NCBI GenBank assembly: GCA_029747015.1
Contig: JAKOGI010000051.1
Coordinates: 1,419,501 to 1,483,500, forward strand
Origin: Carnegiea gigantea
Lineage: Eukaryota; Streptophyta; Magnoliopsida; Caryophyllales; Cactaceae
Length of the DNA: 64,000 nucleotides
Direction of reading: 5' to 3'
The notes beneath the pieces are model-generated. The model saw nothing but the letters and a program-made list of their open reading frames with translations, did no database searches and was not told the DNA's origin. Position 1 is the first letter of the stretch; each line of letters begins with the position of its first letter. Of the stretch, positions 11,191-22,940 are shown one piece after another. The translations under genes and the position numbers were made by a program.

Positions 11191-12470
11191 TATTGAAACC
11201 TTAAACAGTTGGGGCAGGAGCCCCCCCCTCTTTTTCCATTCTCTTACGTACGTACGTTTGATTTGCCATTTCCTCTTCTTCCAAGCTTGACAGTCCAATT
11301 TTGCATGTACAGTTCGAGCATGCTCTGCGCTATTATGTTAAACTAACATGTTGCGTCTCAGTTTTGCTATGGGATGAACGTCTTCAATATAATAGTCACT
11401 GGGAAATTCTAGGTGTTCTTTCTGTAATTCGTAAAATGGCTAACTAGAGTCTTAAAATGGGTAACCCACATGATCTCCGGAGATTTTTTTCTTTAAGTCA
11501 TTTTTATTTAGGAAAAATTGACGCTAATAAATAATAATCTGAACTATAGGGGTATCGATATGAATAATCTAACATGAGAAAATTACAGTAAACAGTCTGA
11601 TATTTGATCTTATTTTTTCTAAATAATTGATATAAGAAGATTCATGTCAGTGCACAATCAAGTCAAGCTTACCCAAACTCGTTGTTAGTATACTCAAAAA
11701 AAATAGGGTTGAAGGTCAGAATATTTACTGTAATCAAATCAAATTATTCGCATCGATACCTCCAATAGTTCACATTATTGGCATCAATTTTCCCTTTTAT
11801 TTATTATTGTTATTCTTCTTTGGTTCTTTTTGTTGTAAACTAAAAACTGAGTCTTGAGGTAACATGCAAATGTGTACAAATATATATTTTTATTTAAATT
11901 TGTTGGAACTGCTTAACAATGACACTTCATACATGATAATCATGTTCAATATTCATCTCAACCACAAATTTAAGCTGATGATTGAAGGCACAAGAATTGA
12001 TTTTGTACTCTAACAGGTAGCTCAAAAGACATTATCGGCCCATAATATAATCGAACTCGGCTAGAAAGTATGGCCACCAAGCTTGCTTGGAGGAAGCTTC
12101 TTTTCCATTTGAAGGCAGCTCATGGCGACATTATCGGCCTTAATCACAAACTTGCTTCCAAGCAAGTAATGTCTCCATGGACCTTGACTCAACTGAAAGG
12201 AAGATTCCAAGACCCCCCCAAAAAAAGGCCTACCATTAATGTTTGACCATCAATAATTAAAGGCATGCAACAATTTGTAAATAATAACTCAATAAGTGTA
12301 TTTTTGTACTGGAAATTAAAATATAATTAGTCCTTAATTTTTGGGAGTTACTTCTAGAGTTACTTGCATTTATTAGCCAAGCAAAATATGACAGTTATTT
12401 GAAAACTACTGCATTAGATAATTAAACACTTCACCTCCATAAACTTTTTTCAAGTTGTTTCATAGCAATT
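11191..12470. other. Intergenic, with an ankyrin-exon relic
   Basis: AT-rich, without a convincing gene. At about 11895-11940 the sequence AAATTTGTTGGAACTGCTTA repeats, with few changes, the end of ankyrin exon 4 (7387-7426), so a fragment of a further module was once here. The direct-repeat-like GACATTATCGGCC occurs twice (about 12022 and 12127). Confidence 0.5.
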
Positions 12471-14510
12471 ATGGCTAAATCACAAGTAAAACTAGTATCA
12501 GAGTGCATGACCAAACCCAAAAATGAGATAGAACAGCCAAACCATCCTCATTACTTATTAGGACTAGCGGATCTACTCCACTTATTCACACAATACATGC
12601 AATTTGGTCTCTTATACACCAAACCCTCAACCTTCAATAACATTCACTATGATCTCTTGGAGAGGCTCAAGCATGCTGTTTCTCATGCCCTTGTTTACTA
12701 CTATCCTCTAGCCGGCTGCCTTGCCACCGTGAAGTACGAAGACGAGCATGCGTGTCGGATCTACGTTGGTTGCCACAACGGCCCCGGAGCCAGGTTCATC
12801 CATGCCAGTGCTGTTGGTGGTGGTCTGTGGCTAATATTGTCTCGTACTCGCCGGTTGTACTTCCTATTATGAGGTCTTTCTTTGATCTTTGAGAAGGGGC
12901 TGTCATCAATCACGATGGTCACCATCGGCCATTGTTAACCATCTATGTTTGAAAATTGGTGTCTGTATGGTGATTGTTAGAAGCTATTCATGTAATTCTG
13001 CTTTCAATATAGCAAAATGATAAATGTCTTATTATAAGACATTTCTTGCATGCATTCTGTTGACGTGCATTATGGTAGATGCAACCTTTTTTAATCTTTA
13101 TTGGGTATAAAAGATGATATTCCATGTAATAAAAGGAGGGATAGGATAGAACATAATTTAAAGGTATTAGTAAATTGTACAAAATTCTCCTATTGATTTC
13201 GTTCTATTATAATTTTAGTTTGTAATTTATATTGCTGTTGTTAGCTTATTGTAACTCGCTTGACTTGACATGTTTAGGTTAATGGACCAATTGAGGTAAG
13301 ATGAAACAATAAATTCAATCAACATTTCTTGACTATCTTTTGCAATTCATGGATAAGACTGCTACATCTGATCCCCACATATCGCGTTTGAAGTATTGAA
13401 TTTGGATTTGGATTCGATGAATACCTTTACCATTTTGAACATTGATATGGTTGGATGTTATTTGGTAAGTTTTCTTCCAATGGTTTCATATAGGCACGTG
13501 ACACTCTTTTTTTAATATATATCTATCTTACAGAAAAAAGTTTTAATATACATATACTTATATCATATGAAAGTACATACTTCTACAAATATTATATAGA
13601 AATTTCAAATAACTCACAATTAAAATTTTTATAGGTAACAGAGCTCGTTGACGGAGTTTTTATTGGATTTACTATGAACCATGCTTTATTAGATGACATA
13701 TCATTTTGGAAATTTGCTAACACCTTGTCCTAGATATTTAGATCAATATCCAACCACAACTTAGAGACCATTTATCCATATGGATATGGGCCAGTTATCA
13801 AGCTCCCGTATTCGGACTCGGGTAAGTTCTTAACCCGTTTCAACATGGAGCTCCAATTGAGCGAAAGATTTTTCCACTTTTCGCCCACATCACTGGCTAA
13901 GTTAAAGGCCCAGGTCAATGCCGGTTTCAATGATGAATCCAACACAATCTCCTTATTTCAAGCCTTATCCGCCCTTGTATGGAGATCCATGACTCGGGCC
14001 CGAAACCTGCCGCCCAAGGAAATAACAGCTTGCACGTTGGTGGGCGATGCTCGGGATCGGGTTGCCCCGCCACTGTCTTCAAATCATTTTGGGAACATAT
14101 GTTTCTTAGCACAGGGAATTGCTACAGTATCTGAGCTGATGGAGAATGAATTGGGCTGGGCCTCCATGTTGCTGCACAAAGCAGTTTTGGCCCAAGATGA
14201 CAAAGCAATTCGTGGGCTTCTTAAGGGCTTCATTGAGGCTCCTCTTGTGAAACAGTCCATTAAGACTGGACCCATTTTTTGGCCCAATAGTTTTGTTCGG
14301 TAATTCACCACGGTTCAATGTTTATGGGCCTGAATTTGGGCCAGGTAAGGCAGTCACAGTTCGTAGTGGGCACTTTGACAAGAGGGATGGGAAGGTGATG
14401 GCTATTCAGGATGTGAAGGTGGAGAAAGTATGGATTTGGAAATATGCCTATCGCCTCAAACAATGAAGGCTATTGAATCGGATGAAGAGTTTATGAGTTT
14501 TGTCTCTTGA
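12471..14510 (+). pseudogene. BAHD acyltransferase, broken, one intron
   Basis: N-terminal part MAKSQVKLVSECMTKP to PGARFIHAS reads to about 12820. A frameshift then leads to an early stop, while another frame continues through FFDL, a TGA near 12890 and VINHDGHHRPLL. A GT-AG intron (12947-13634) fits the position of the conserved BAHD intron just before VTELVDG. Exon 2 has the catalytic HXXXD as HALLD, a TAG at 13731-13733, the FHFSPTSLAKLKA and WRSMTRARN blocks, another frameshift near 14300, and a degenerate DFGWG (EFGPG). It parallels the intact gene at 16004. No active enzyme expected. Confidence 0.85.
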
Positions 14511-16003
14511 AATTTCCAACATTTACATAGTATATCTGGGTCTATAAATTCGTTGAGGTGGTGCTATTTTAATTACATAAATCTTATTTTTTTTGGGGTA
14601 AAGGGTACCATTGAATAATAAGGGGTGGGTTTTCAAAAATTAAAAAATTATCATTTTTGGCAATTCAAATCCATAGATCCGAGAGTACCTTATAATTTAT
14701 ACAAATTTCTCCAAAAAATGTTTTATATCGATGCTAACTAGTGATAATGCTTTTTCAAGTTTGCCGGATCATATTGTTTAATCTTTGTGATTTTTGATGT
14801 CTAAAAATGAATGTCGCTATTGTGGAATGTTTCATGAATTGGTCTCTGCATGTAATGATGCTAGCATTAATAACACTGCATACATCTGAGTTTCTTTATA
14901 TCCATCTAAACAAACCCACTATATAATTAAGTTGTTGCTGTTGAATTGTTGCATACCTTATGAGTCTAGAACTGCTTAATTCGAACAACAATAAAGCACA
15001 AGCTTGTGCAAAAGACAATGCCAGCCAATTAACACAGAGCAAGAAGCATGCATGCATTCATCTCTGCCTCCCCCACATTAATATCTAGCATTGGACTGGC
15101 TGGGAATCATCACTGCTGGTTTATTTTTATTTATTTTTTTGACTTTCTTATTGGTATGTGCTAACATAGCTGCAGATATCCTAACATGTGATGTAACATC
15201 TTGTAGAAGATATGAAATTGGAATACTTTAGTCGTCCTCGTGGAGCTCGTGTTTGCCAATGACGACGTCGCTATTGGCTACTGCTTAAATTGTGAATACT
15301 TAGGATTGTGAATTTAAATAGTTTGACATTTAGTGTTTTTAAGTTAAGATCTTGAGTATGAATGACCAAAAGCCAAAAAAAAAAAAAAAAAACTAATATA
15401 ACTTGATTCAATGTTATAGCCTCCAATCCATTCAGTTCAACTCTTATATTCGGATTCTCCCAAAGCCAAATCCATTTCTTTTGTTGCTACTTCGAGAAAA
15501 TTGAAAACTAGCAATTATTTTACTAAAAGAATAAGACTAAGTGGTCGTCGTTGGAAGTCCATGGGTTCAAAATGTGGTTGAACCGTAACAAAATAGCTAT
15601 ATTGGAAAAATTTTAGAGTTGAGCGAATTGCGTTTTCATGTTGCAACAACCACAATGTGAAACGTAAAATTGCGACTGAAACCGAAATCGTAACCCAAGC
15701 AGCATTTTAAATTCTGGTTGGAACTTGGAACCAATTAATTTTAAAGATTTTTAGAAAAGCAAAGTAAAATCTAGTTATTGGGGTGTGGGGTGCAATACCA
15801 TCAAATTCCCTTCCACGAGACCCTCGAGGTGCTTTAGGAAGAGGGGGAAAAAAAAAAAGTAATTATGAAAACATTTCTTTAATAGCAGGACTATAACAGA
15901 TGATTCATCCACTCATAAAGCAGATGAATTGAGCAGCAAAGCAAACCCAGAAATCCAATTTAGTAGATTAATTCATCTGATCGAACTGGAGTGATCATCT
16001 CAG
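14511..16003. other. Intergenic DNA between BAHD paralogues
   Basis: No gene seen. Contains a poly-A run near 15376-15392 and a diverged MITE at about 15558-15716. The last ~100 bp are presumably the promoter and leader of the intact BAHD gene; no clear TATA box chosen. Confidence 0.4.
15558..15716. mobile_element. Diverged hAT-like MITE (~159 bp)
   Basis: Ends resemble the 154-bp MITEs at 25824 and 50126 (GGGTTCAAAATGTGG near the left, AATTTAAAATGC on the opposite strand at the right). Flanked by GTTGGAAG and GTTGGAAC, a 7/8 match. More decayed than the other two copies. Confidence 0.45.
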
Positions 16004-17428
16004 ATGGCAATATCAAAAACAGGGCAAGTTCAAGTCATCTCAGAGAGTTCTGTGAAACTCAAAAATGAAGTTGAAGCCTCAGATTCAAATCAACAATCCT
16101 CTTATCATTACTTGGGTCCAATGGATTTGTGCCCCTTATCATCTGATTACATGCAACAAGGCATGCTTTTCAGATTCTCCACTACCCTACATTCTGCTTC
16201 TGATCATCATGATCATGATCATCATCATCAAACTTCTATTTCTGATGGTCATGATCATTCTATAGAGTCTTTCTTGGAGAAGCTCAAACACTCTCTCTCT
16301 ATCTGCCTTGTTCATTTCTACCCTCTTGCTGGCCGATTAGCCACCCAAAAGTTCCCCGATGATCATGCCTCCCTGATATTTGTTGATTGCACCAAGGGCC
16401 CTGGAGCCAGGGTCCTCCATGCTTCCCTAAGCATGAGTGTATCTGATCTCCTCTCCCCCACTGGTCATGTCTCCCCAGCCGTCCGATCCTTGTTTGATCT
16501 TGGTGAGATGAAGGTTAATCATGATGGGCACACCCACCCTTTGTTGTCTATTCAGGTCACTGAGCTTCTTGATGGGATCTTCATCGGGCTTAGCATGAAC
16601 CATTCCGTAGCGGATGGCACCTCCTTCTTGCACTTTGTCTCGGCTTTATCTGAGGTATTTCTTACACGGTCTGATATCATGTTTAAGAAGCCAATACTGA
16701 AGCCCTTTTTTCCAGATGGGTATGGGCCGACTCTCAAGCTACGATACCTTGACCCGGAAGAGTTCGTGACCCGATTAGATCCCGGCCCGCTAAGAGAGAG
16801 AATCTTCCACTTCTCACCTGCCTCAACGGCAGCACTCAAGGCCAAGGCTAAAGAAGAATGTGGGGTTCTAGACATCTCTTCCTTTCAGGCCTTGTCCGCA
16901 CTTTTGTGGAGGTCCATAACCCGAGCCCGAAATTCACCTCCCGATGAGGAGACCAACTGCACCTTTGCTATAAATAGTAGGCCCAGGTTGGAGCCGCCTT
17001 TCTCGGAGGACTACTTTGGAAATTTTGTGTCTGGGGCCCAAATATCTTGTACCGTGGGCGAGCTTTTGGGCCATGATTTGGGCTGGGCTGCAATCACGGT
17101 TCACAAGCGTCTTGCAGCCCAGGATGACAAGGCAGTTCGCCGGTTCGTGGAGATGTGTGTCAAGGCCTCTTTTGTGGCAAAACCGAGCTCCAAGCCTAAC
17201 CGGGTCTTAATTGGGTGGTCCACCAAGTTCGATATGTATGGGGCTGAATTCGGTTTTGGTAGACCACTGGCCGTTCTCAGTGGATATGGAAACATATTTG
17301 ATGGGAAGGTGACTGCTAACCAGGGCCGTGAAGGGGAAGGAAATGTGGATCTACAGATCGGGCTTAGGCCGGAGACTATGAGTGCTCTTGAATCCGATGA
17401 AGAACTTATGAGTTATGTGTCTTATTAG
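16004..17428 (+). CDS. BAHD acyltransferase (HXXXD family), 474 aa
   Basis: Single-exon acyltransferase of normal BAHD length. These soluble enzymes move an acyl group from acyl-CoA to an alcohol or amine. The catalytic HXXXD is HSVAD (residues 200-204); the second signature, usually DFGWG, is EFGFG (415-419), a clear departure. Other family blocks are HFYPLAGRLA (104-113), GPGARVLHA (132-140) and WRSITRARN (302-310). It looks most like the At3g50280/EPS1-like group; the substrate cannot be told. Residues 66-85 form a histidine- and aspartate-rich insert with eight histidines. The sequence reads straight through the site (ATTCAG|GTCACT) where the upstream paralogue has an intron. ATG at 16004 is the first in frame and matches the paralogue's MAKSQVK-like start. 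Confidence 0.92.
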   Translation: MAISKTGQVQVISESSVKLKNEVEASDSNQQSSYHYLGPMDLCPLSSDYMQQGMLFRFSTTLHSASDHHDHDHHHQTSISDGHDHSIESFLEKLKHSLSICLVHFYPLAGRLATQKFPDDHASLIFVDCTKGPGARVLHASLSMSVSDLLSPTGHVSPAVRSLFDLGEMKVNHDGHTHPLLSIQVTELLDGIFIGLSMNHSVADGTSFLHFVSALSEVFLTRSDIMFKKPILKPFFPDGYGPTLKLRYLDPEEFVTRLDPGPLRERIFHFSPASTAALKAKAKEECGVLDISSFQALSALLWRSITRARNSPPDEETNCTFAINSRPRLEPPFSEDYFGNFVSGAQISCTVGELLGHDLGWAAITVHKRLAAQDDKAVRRFVEMCVKASFVAKPSSKPNRVLIGWSTKFDMYGAEFGFGRPLAVLSGYGNIFDGKVTANQGREGEGNVDLQIGLRPETMSALESDEELMSYVSY

Positions 17429-18029
17429 TTTTCAAGCCGTAACTCATTTGTCATAGGAGGAAATACTCTAGTACAAGTGGTGGAGTATTCACCTTTAAAG
17501 TAATTTCAGTTTGATTTTAAAATAAAAATGAGCACCTTGTACCTAGCTAATACAATTGCAAGCAAGGAATCAAGTTAACAAGCTCAAACGTGATCTCAGC
17601 TTGATTTTTCAGTAAAAATGGAAATCTGGTACCAAACACAGTTGCAGTTTTGGTGCACACATATATGAACATTTCACCTTGAAGCCCCCAACAAGTCGCT
17701 GAAGAAAATCAACATATCCAAGTTTTTTTTTTTTCTCTCAATTTTGCAGTGAGCAGGAGAATTGCAAGCAAGGAATGAATCTCATTTCTGTTTTACCATA
17801 TACCATTCGGTCCATCTTGCTTCAGATTCTTAGCTAAGGACTCCTCACATGCATCAATTTGAGCTGTACACAAATGCCAGATCTCCTGAGATGCCCGCTG
17901 CATTCTGAATTCTGCAGCCTAACCTGGCAACTCTGGATACGTACATAATGTCATGAGCATGGTAGAGAGGAGCAAGGGCAACCCAAGGCATGATGGGCCT
18001 CTCTCGGTTCAGAAGCTTGTAAACTAGAG
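17429..18029. other. 3' flank of the BAHD gene
   Basis: AT-rich non-coding sequence with a poly-T run near 17725-17735; no gene or repeat recognised. A second, partial copy of AATTGCAAGCAAGGAAT occurs (near 17555 and 17760). Confidence 0.4.
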
Positions 18030-19135
18030 TCACCAGTTTTTGTTGAAGAAAGCTGATGCCGCAACAACTGCAGCTGATACTACCAATAAAGCTGGTCCTG
18101 ACAATGTTGGCCGATTTCGTTCTTTAGGTGGGATCTCTACAATACTTCCACTTTTGCAAGAAGTATGTCTGAAATTCCTGATAGCATTAAAGTTGGTGGC
18201 ATAACCTACAGCGACTATCTTGTTGAGCTTCTTTGCTTGATTTCTGATACCTTGTGCAATTAGACACTGGAATCTTTCATCAGCAGAAAGCTCTTTGTTC
18301 TGTTTTATACGAGCGTCTTCCACAACGATTTTGAATAACTCTTAAGCACTCAGTAGCAATCCTAAAACCATCAACTACACATACATCTTTTGCATCAACA
18401 GCTCCCCTGGCATCCGCATCAATAAGCGTCTTTCGTGCACGAGCTACGACATCTCTGATTGAGAAAAATTGACTTACACCAACAAGTATTTGATAAATGA
18501 TCTGGCAAATAATGGAGGCTCATAATTCTGGATGTCAGGTGATTGGGTAACCCCAAAAGGAATATTATTGTCCAGCTTCATAGAATAGTTATTAGGTGCC
18601 ACCATGAGGAAGGGGGAGCTAACCTCCTCTGCTGTCATCTGTGCAGCATAATGCCTGTGATAACCAACCCCAAAAATTTCCCACCGGGTTCTTTGCAACA
18701 TGATGTATGCATCTATATGTGGTTATACTTTTTAAAACATTAATTAGCACTCTTTAACTGGTGAAGTTGGAACAGGCTCTTTGAGAATGTCTCCTAACTC
18801 AGGCTCAAAATCTGGACCCCAACTCCAATCTCCATCAGCAAGGACTACATCTGGACGGACTGGGCTTATTAGATCCTCGACCTCTCTGGCTGATCTTTCG
18901 GAGAGACCATGAACACAGAGAATGTATACGACTTCCCCAGTTTCTGGTTCACTAAGTGCCAAAACAAAGTGTTTGGTGCAGTCTGTATCTCGAGGCTACT
19001 CACCAAAGTATCTGATACCTTCAACTCATGATCATATTTGAGTAAAGCTGAAACAGGCCACACATTTTGCAGGATTTTCAACATTGTCACCATCAAGACG
19101 AGCAAATCAACGTCTACAACAAAGGGAAACAACAT
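18030..19135 (-). pseudogene. Probable TraB-domain-like gene, decayed
   Basis: Minus-strand pieces in order: a start-proximal fragment with EVVYILCVHGLSERSAREVE and LISPVRPDVVLADGD (18962-18744), a middle part from 18701 continuing in frame through ARARKTLIDADARGAVDAKD to about 18320, and a C-terminal part (18323-18030) with KKLNKIVAVGYA and a hydrophobic tail LLVVSAAVVAASAFF ending NKNW. The pattern of hydrophobic strand, H-x-S-x-x-S, KP/RP-DVV and a C-terminal membrane segment is like plant TraB-domain proteins, whose function is poorly known. Stops near 19045 and frame changes show decay; no introns are evident, so a processed copy is possible. The identification is tentative. Confidence 0.45.
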
Positions 19136-20527
19136 AGAGCAATTTGAAGTTCAGAAAATATCATGGCCATTCCTCCCAGTGCAAAACACAGCTATGAAAG
19201 AGTTGTGAAAATGTTATGTCGAAGTGATCATACAGAGGAATTCAATGGGCATCTCAGTTCTTTACCTGTTAGTTTCTATGACGGGAGGGAGCATATGGCC
19301 TTTTTCAACATCCTAATTAGTGACATGGATTTCCTTTGTTTGCTCAGTTCATGGGTTTCCACAAAAGTTGACCACTGCAATAGTACATTAAATTTGTGAC
19401 ATTTCCTTTTCCAGGGTAGATTTGGCATGTCACAAATGTCATTATCGATGAACTACAACAAATGGATGCAATGGCAGAATAGAATTAATAGAAATACAAC
19501 TTTCCTAATCCTCGAAGATTACAATTACGTGTAAAAATTCAGCCAAAACCATATAACCCACCAAGGTAGGAAGTCCGCTAATTGGATCCATAACTTATCA
19601 CCACACAACTCCAAAAATGCAAAAACCTCGTTCTTAGGTTTATGAGCATGGAACCATGTATATTTTTCATTCACTTAAGCTGGCGGTATATTCTATCAAA
19701 AAAAAGCTGATGTTTTCGGACAAAGTCCCATTTATTCATAAACATTCATACACACACATGGAGTGTTACATTACATTTGATAAGGTACAAATATGTACTC
19801 TTCAATCTAGTTCAAAGATAAACTAAGTACAAGTCGCCCAAGTACACTATGTCTTAGACTCTTAACTAAGATTTTCACTTGATTTTCTAAAACAAAGTCA
19901 GATTAGGCTGCCTATAATTCACCCCTTGGGATGCGGCCCTTCCCCGGACCCTGCGTGAACGCGGGATTCTTGTGCACCGGACTGCCCTTGTAATATGCTG
20001 TATTAACATGGGCATTTCCTGTCATGAATTAAGAGAGTATAATTCCACATTCTTTTTAATCACTATACACCAAATGAATATTGCAAATCTTTTTAAGCTC
20101 CAAAACTACAAGTAAAGCTACAAGTTCTTTCCCTAGCCATACATTTATCTTACTTTAGTTTATCTATTGGATCAGCATTCAGGTGGAGGCAAAAGCAGTC
20201 CAAGTCCACATTCATTGGCCAGACACGACCTAAGCCAATTTGGGTAATCATTTCCAAGAATGGGCCTTCTTTGTCCTCGTACCAACTGCCCCTAAAAAAA
20301 ATGTGCCCAACAAATTAAACTGTGGGCGAAAACACACACATTTTATATGCCCTTCAGTTGTCTGCATATGAATAATCTCACAATAAATAAATAAACTAAT
20401 TAATAAATACATTAATTTTAAAAGAAAAACTTATACAAGCACATATATATATAAGCTTTCCGTGCACTTCAAGTCCTGAAGAAGCATTAAAACCACTAAC
20501 TACGTGCCTATATATCAAACATCAAAG
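19136..20527. other. Intergenic DNA
   Basis: No convincing gene. It holds a SINE fragment at 19920-19991 and, just before the next SAUR, a TATATATAAG box near 20444-20453. Confidence 0.4.
19920..19991 (+). mobile_element. Au-like SINE fragment
   Basis: GGATGCGGCCCTTCCCCGGA and then CCCTGCGTGAACGCGGGA followed by TTGTGCACCGGACTGCCCTT resemble the 3' part of plant Au SINEs (from memory of the family consensus). The tRNA-like head is not recognisable. Confidence 0.5.
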
Positions 20528-20848
20528 ATGGGTATCCAGCTAATCTTGGGGAGGGCTCAGGTGAAGAAAATTTTTCAAAGAAGTCTGTCCAACAAAAAGA
20601 GATCACTTGATACAGCAGCCTTTATGGAGGTACCCAAGGGTCATGTTCCAATTTATGTTGGTGAAGCTAGCTACATGAAGAAGCGGCATGTGATCCCAAT
20701 AGTGTACTTGAACCACCCGTTGTTTCAAAATGTTCTTCATTTTGTGGAGGAAGAGTTCGGGTTTGAGCATCCTATTGGTGGCCTCACTATTCCTTGCAGC
20801 GAACAATACTTCTTGAGCTTAATCTCTCTTATTCGGCGTTCAATGTAA
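20528..20848 (+). CDS. SAUR family protein, divergent type (106 aa)
   Basis: Intronless SAUR with EVPKGHVPIYVGE, KKRHVIPIVYLNHPLFQNVL and the FGFEHPIGGLTIPCSE block, so the whole auxin-inducible core is present. Its N-terminal half (MGIQLILGRAQVKKIFQRS) and C-terminus (LISLIRRSM) are unlike all other SAURs in the window, and it lacks the CCATGTGA promoter element. An in-frame upstream ATG at 20504 would add eight residues; 20528 (MGIQ) was preferred as more typical. It probably belongs to an older, separate SAUR branch at the edge of the cluster. Confidence 0.92.
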   Translation: MGIQLILGRAQVKKIFQRSLSNKKRSLDTAAFMEVPKGHVPIYVGEASYMKKRHVIPIVYLNHPLFQNVLHFVEEEFGFEHPIGGLTIPCSEQYFLSLISLIRRSM

Positions 20849-22027
20849 CCATTGGTTAGTTGACTAAAAGTTTACAAAATATTTTTATGTTTATATCGTG
20901 ATCCTAGAACCATGTAATCACTTAAAGTGTAATTATGCAATATAGTTCTCGGTGTATTTAAGTTGCAAAAAAGAATACCTTGAAAGTCATTTGTAAACCT
21001 CTTTAATCCATTCCCATTTCATCCTTAGCTCAGTAATCCATATTCAAGCATACATATGATATATGCAATAAAATGAGTATGCCAAATTAGTTTGCTTGTG
21101 TGCAAATTTTTCATAATAATTAATTAATGCATGCATGTTTCTTGATTATATCACAATATCATATACAGAGCCACAAGATAGTTACAGAATAGAATTCTTC
21201 TGAGGTGACACGACTTATCAATCGTCCGTGTGTATGTATGTGTGTGTTCTTTGTACACACACATACATATACATAGGACATTGTGTTGCATTACTATTAC
21301 AGTGCTCGGTGGTTAAGAAACATCATTGGAGAATCCCGCCTGGGAACTGGATTGTAAATACCAGAAGACATGCAATTTGTGATGGTTCATCCTTAATTAG
21401 TTACCATAGCAATTTGGTGAACTTAATTAACATTCACAAGTTGCATGTCTTTCAATATGTTTTTTTTCCACGAGGAACTCTTAATGCAAGGAGCATTTTG
21501 ACTAATGTCAAGCCTTATTGAGGGAGGCTGAAAGAGTTTCTCTCACTTAAACCTCTCCAATAAGTGATCAGGAATGCAGGACCCGGAGACTCTTTTAAAT
21601 GGATGCAGTATTTCAACTATTATATGAGACGTTTACACAGGTTTCTGTAAACTCGACTTCTATTTTTATGGGATGTCTTTCCTTAGAACTTTTAATAATG
21701 AGACGATTGCAACTAACTTTTTTTAATACATATGCAGTACTAGATAAGAATCCCTTTTGTAAAAGTCGTTAAATCATTATACATTCTATAATATTTTTTA
21801 CCACATTTTACAAAGAATGCTCTTGCGGATTGACTTTGGAAGATGGTAATGCCATAAATCAAGGCCAGATTACTGGGAGTATACATGAACTAGTGAAATA
21901 TTAAGTCAAACCTGATAAGAAATACGTTGAACCTATCTAAGCATGACTTCAACTAAGAACTGTTAGGATATCAGCACATATATATCACAACCTGCGTATT
22001 TAGATGATCACATAATCAGCCATTTAA

Positions 22028-22674
22028 GGGCTTGTTCTTTTCATTGTTATATCCCAGTTTACCAATATCAGCCTACTTTAACCCACTTTTATCCACTTCT
22101 ATCAACTCTAAAGGAAAATTCCAACTTCAACTAACTTCAACTCAATTCAGCTTACTTCAACTAACTTCAACCCATCTCGTTCAAAATTTTCACAATTTAT
22201 AAATTATCATGTGAAAATTAATTATGTTTTCAACCAAAAAAATACCATGCAGTAATTTCTTTTGTGTTAGTGTATTGAAGTAGTAATTTATAAATTATTG
22301 TTTAAAATTAGACGTATAAAAATTCCCTCAATAGATACACAAAAAAATGTCATAAATAATTTTTTTGATGCAAAAAGTCATAAATAATTTAACAGTTGTT
22401 CAACACTTATTAAATTATTAAAAGGAATACCAAATTTTAGTTACTTCTTAAATTCTGAGAAATATTATGCCAAAAACTAAACCAAAAAAATTATTCCAAC
22501 TTTGTTATATTAACCAACTTCTACTCATCATGCGCCCCCCCAAACAAAAAATACTAGCTTCTTCTAACTTCAACCAACTTCTATCCACTTCAACCAACTT
22601 CAAGCCGCTCCTACCAATCTCAAGCAACTTTATCCACTTACCAGTCCCTATATCCCAACGAAAAGAACATACCC
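22028..22674. mobile_element. MITE-like element with ~28-bp imperfect inverted ends
   Basis: The left end GGGCTTGTTCTTTTCATTG and the right end (reverse complement GGGTATGTTCTTTTCGTTG) match over most of ~28 bp. The inside is rich in CAACTTCAACTAACTT-like repeats and holds no transposase. I could not settle a target duplication, so the superfamily is open. Confidence 0.5.
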
Positions 22675-22739
22675 AAAGTCATTAATAATTCCTCTTTTAG
22701 CAAGATATTAAACTTAAATTTGGCTCATGTGGAGTTTTG

Positions 22740-22940
22740 GGTTGGGAGGGGAGGGGGTCTAATTATTTGGTTATTAGGACATGCTAATTAGTGATTCATG
22801 TGGGAGGGGGGAGTAATTGTCTAATTTTTTTGGTTATTAGGATATGCTAATTAGTGGTTCATGTGGGTTAGTGGACTAATTATTTGGCTATTTTCAGGGG
22901 AGAATTATTTGGTTATCAAAATGTGTTAATTAGTGCCTAA
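22740..22940. repeat. Diverged tandem repeat
   Basis: TTGGTTATTAGGACATGCTA, followed by ATTAGTG and CATGTGGG, recurs about three times with decay (near 22757, 22828 and 22910). Confidence 0.6.

Noticed and set aside
21229..21275. GT/AC-rich inverted repeat as a microRNA precursor
   Set aside because: The arms are simple (GTAT/GT) repeat sequence, so pairing is a by-product of the microsatellite.
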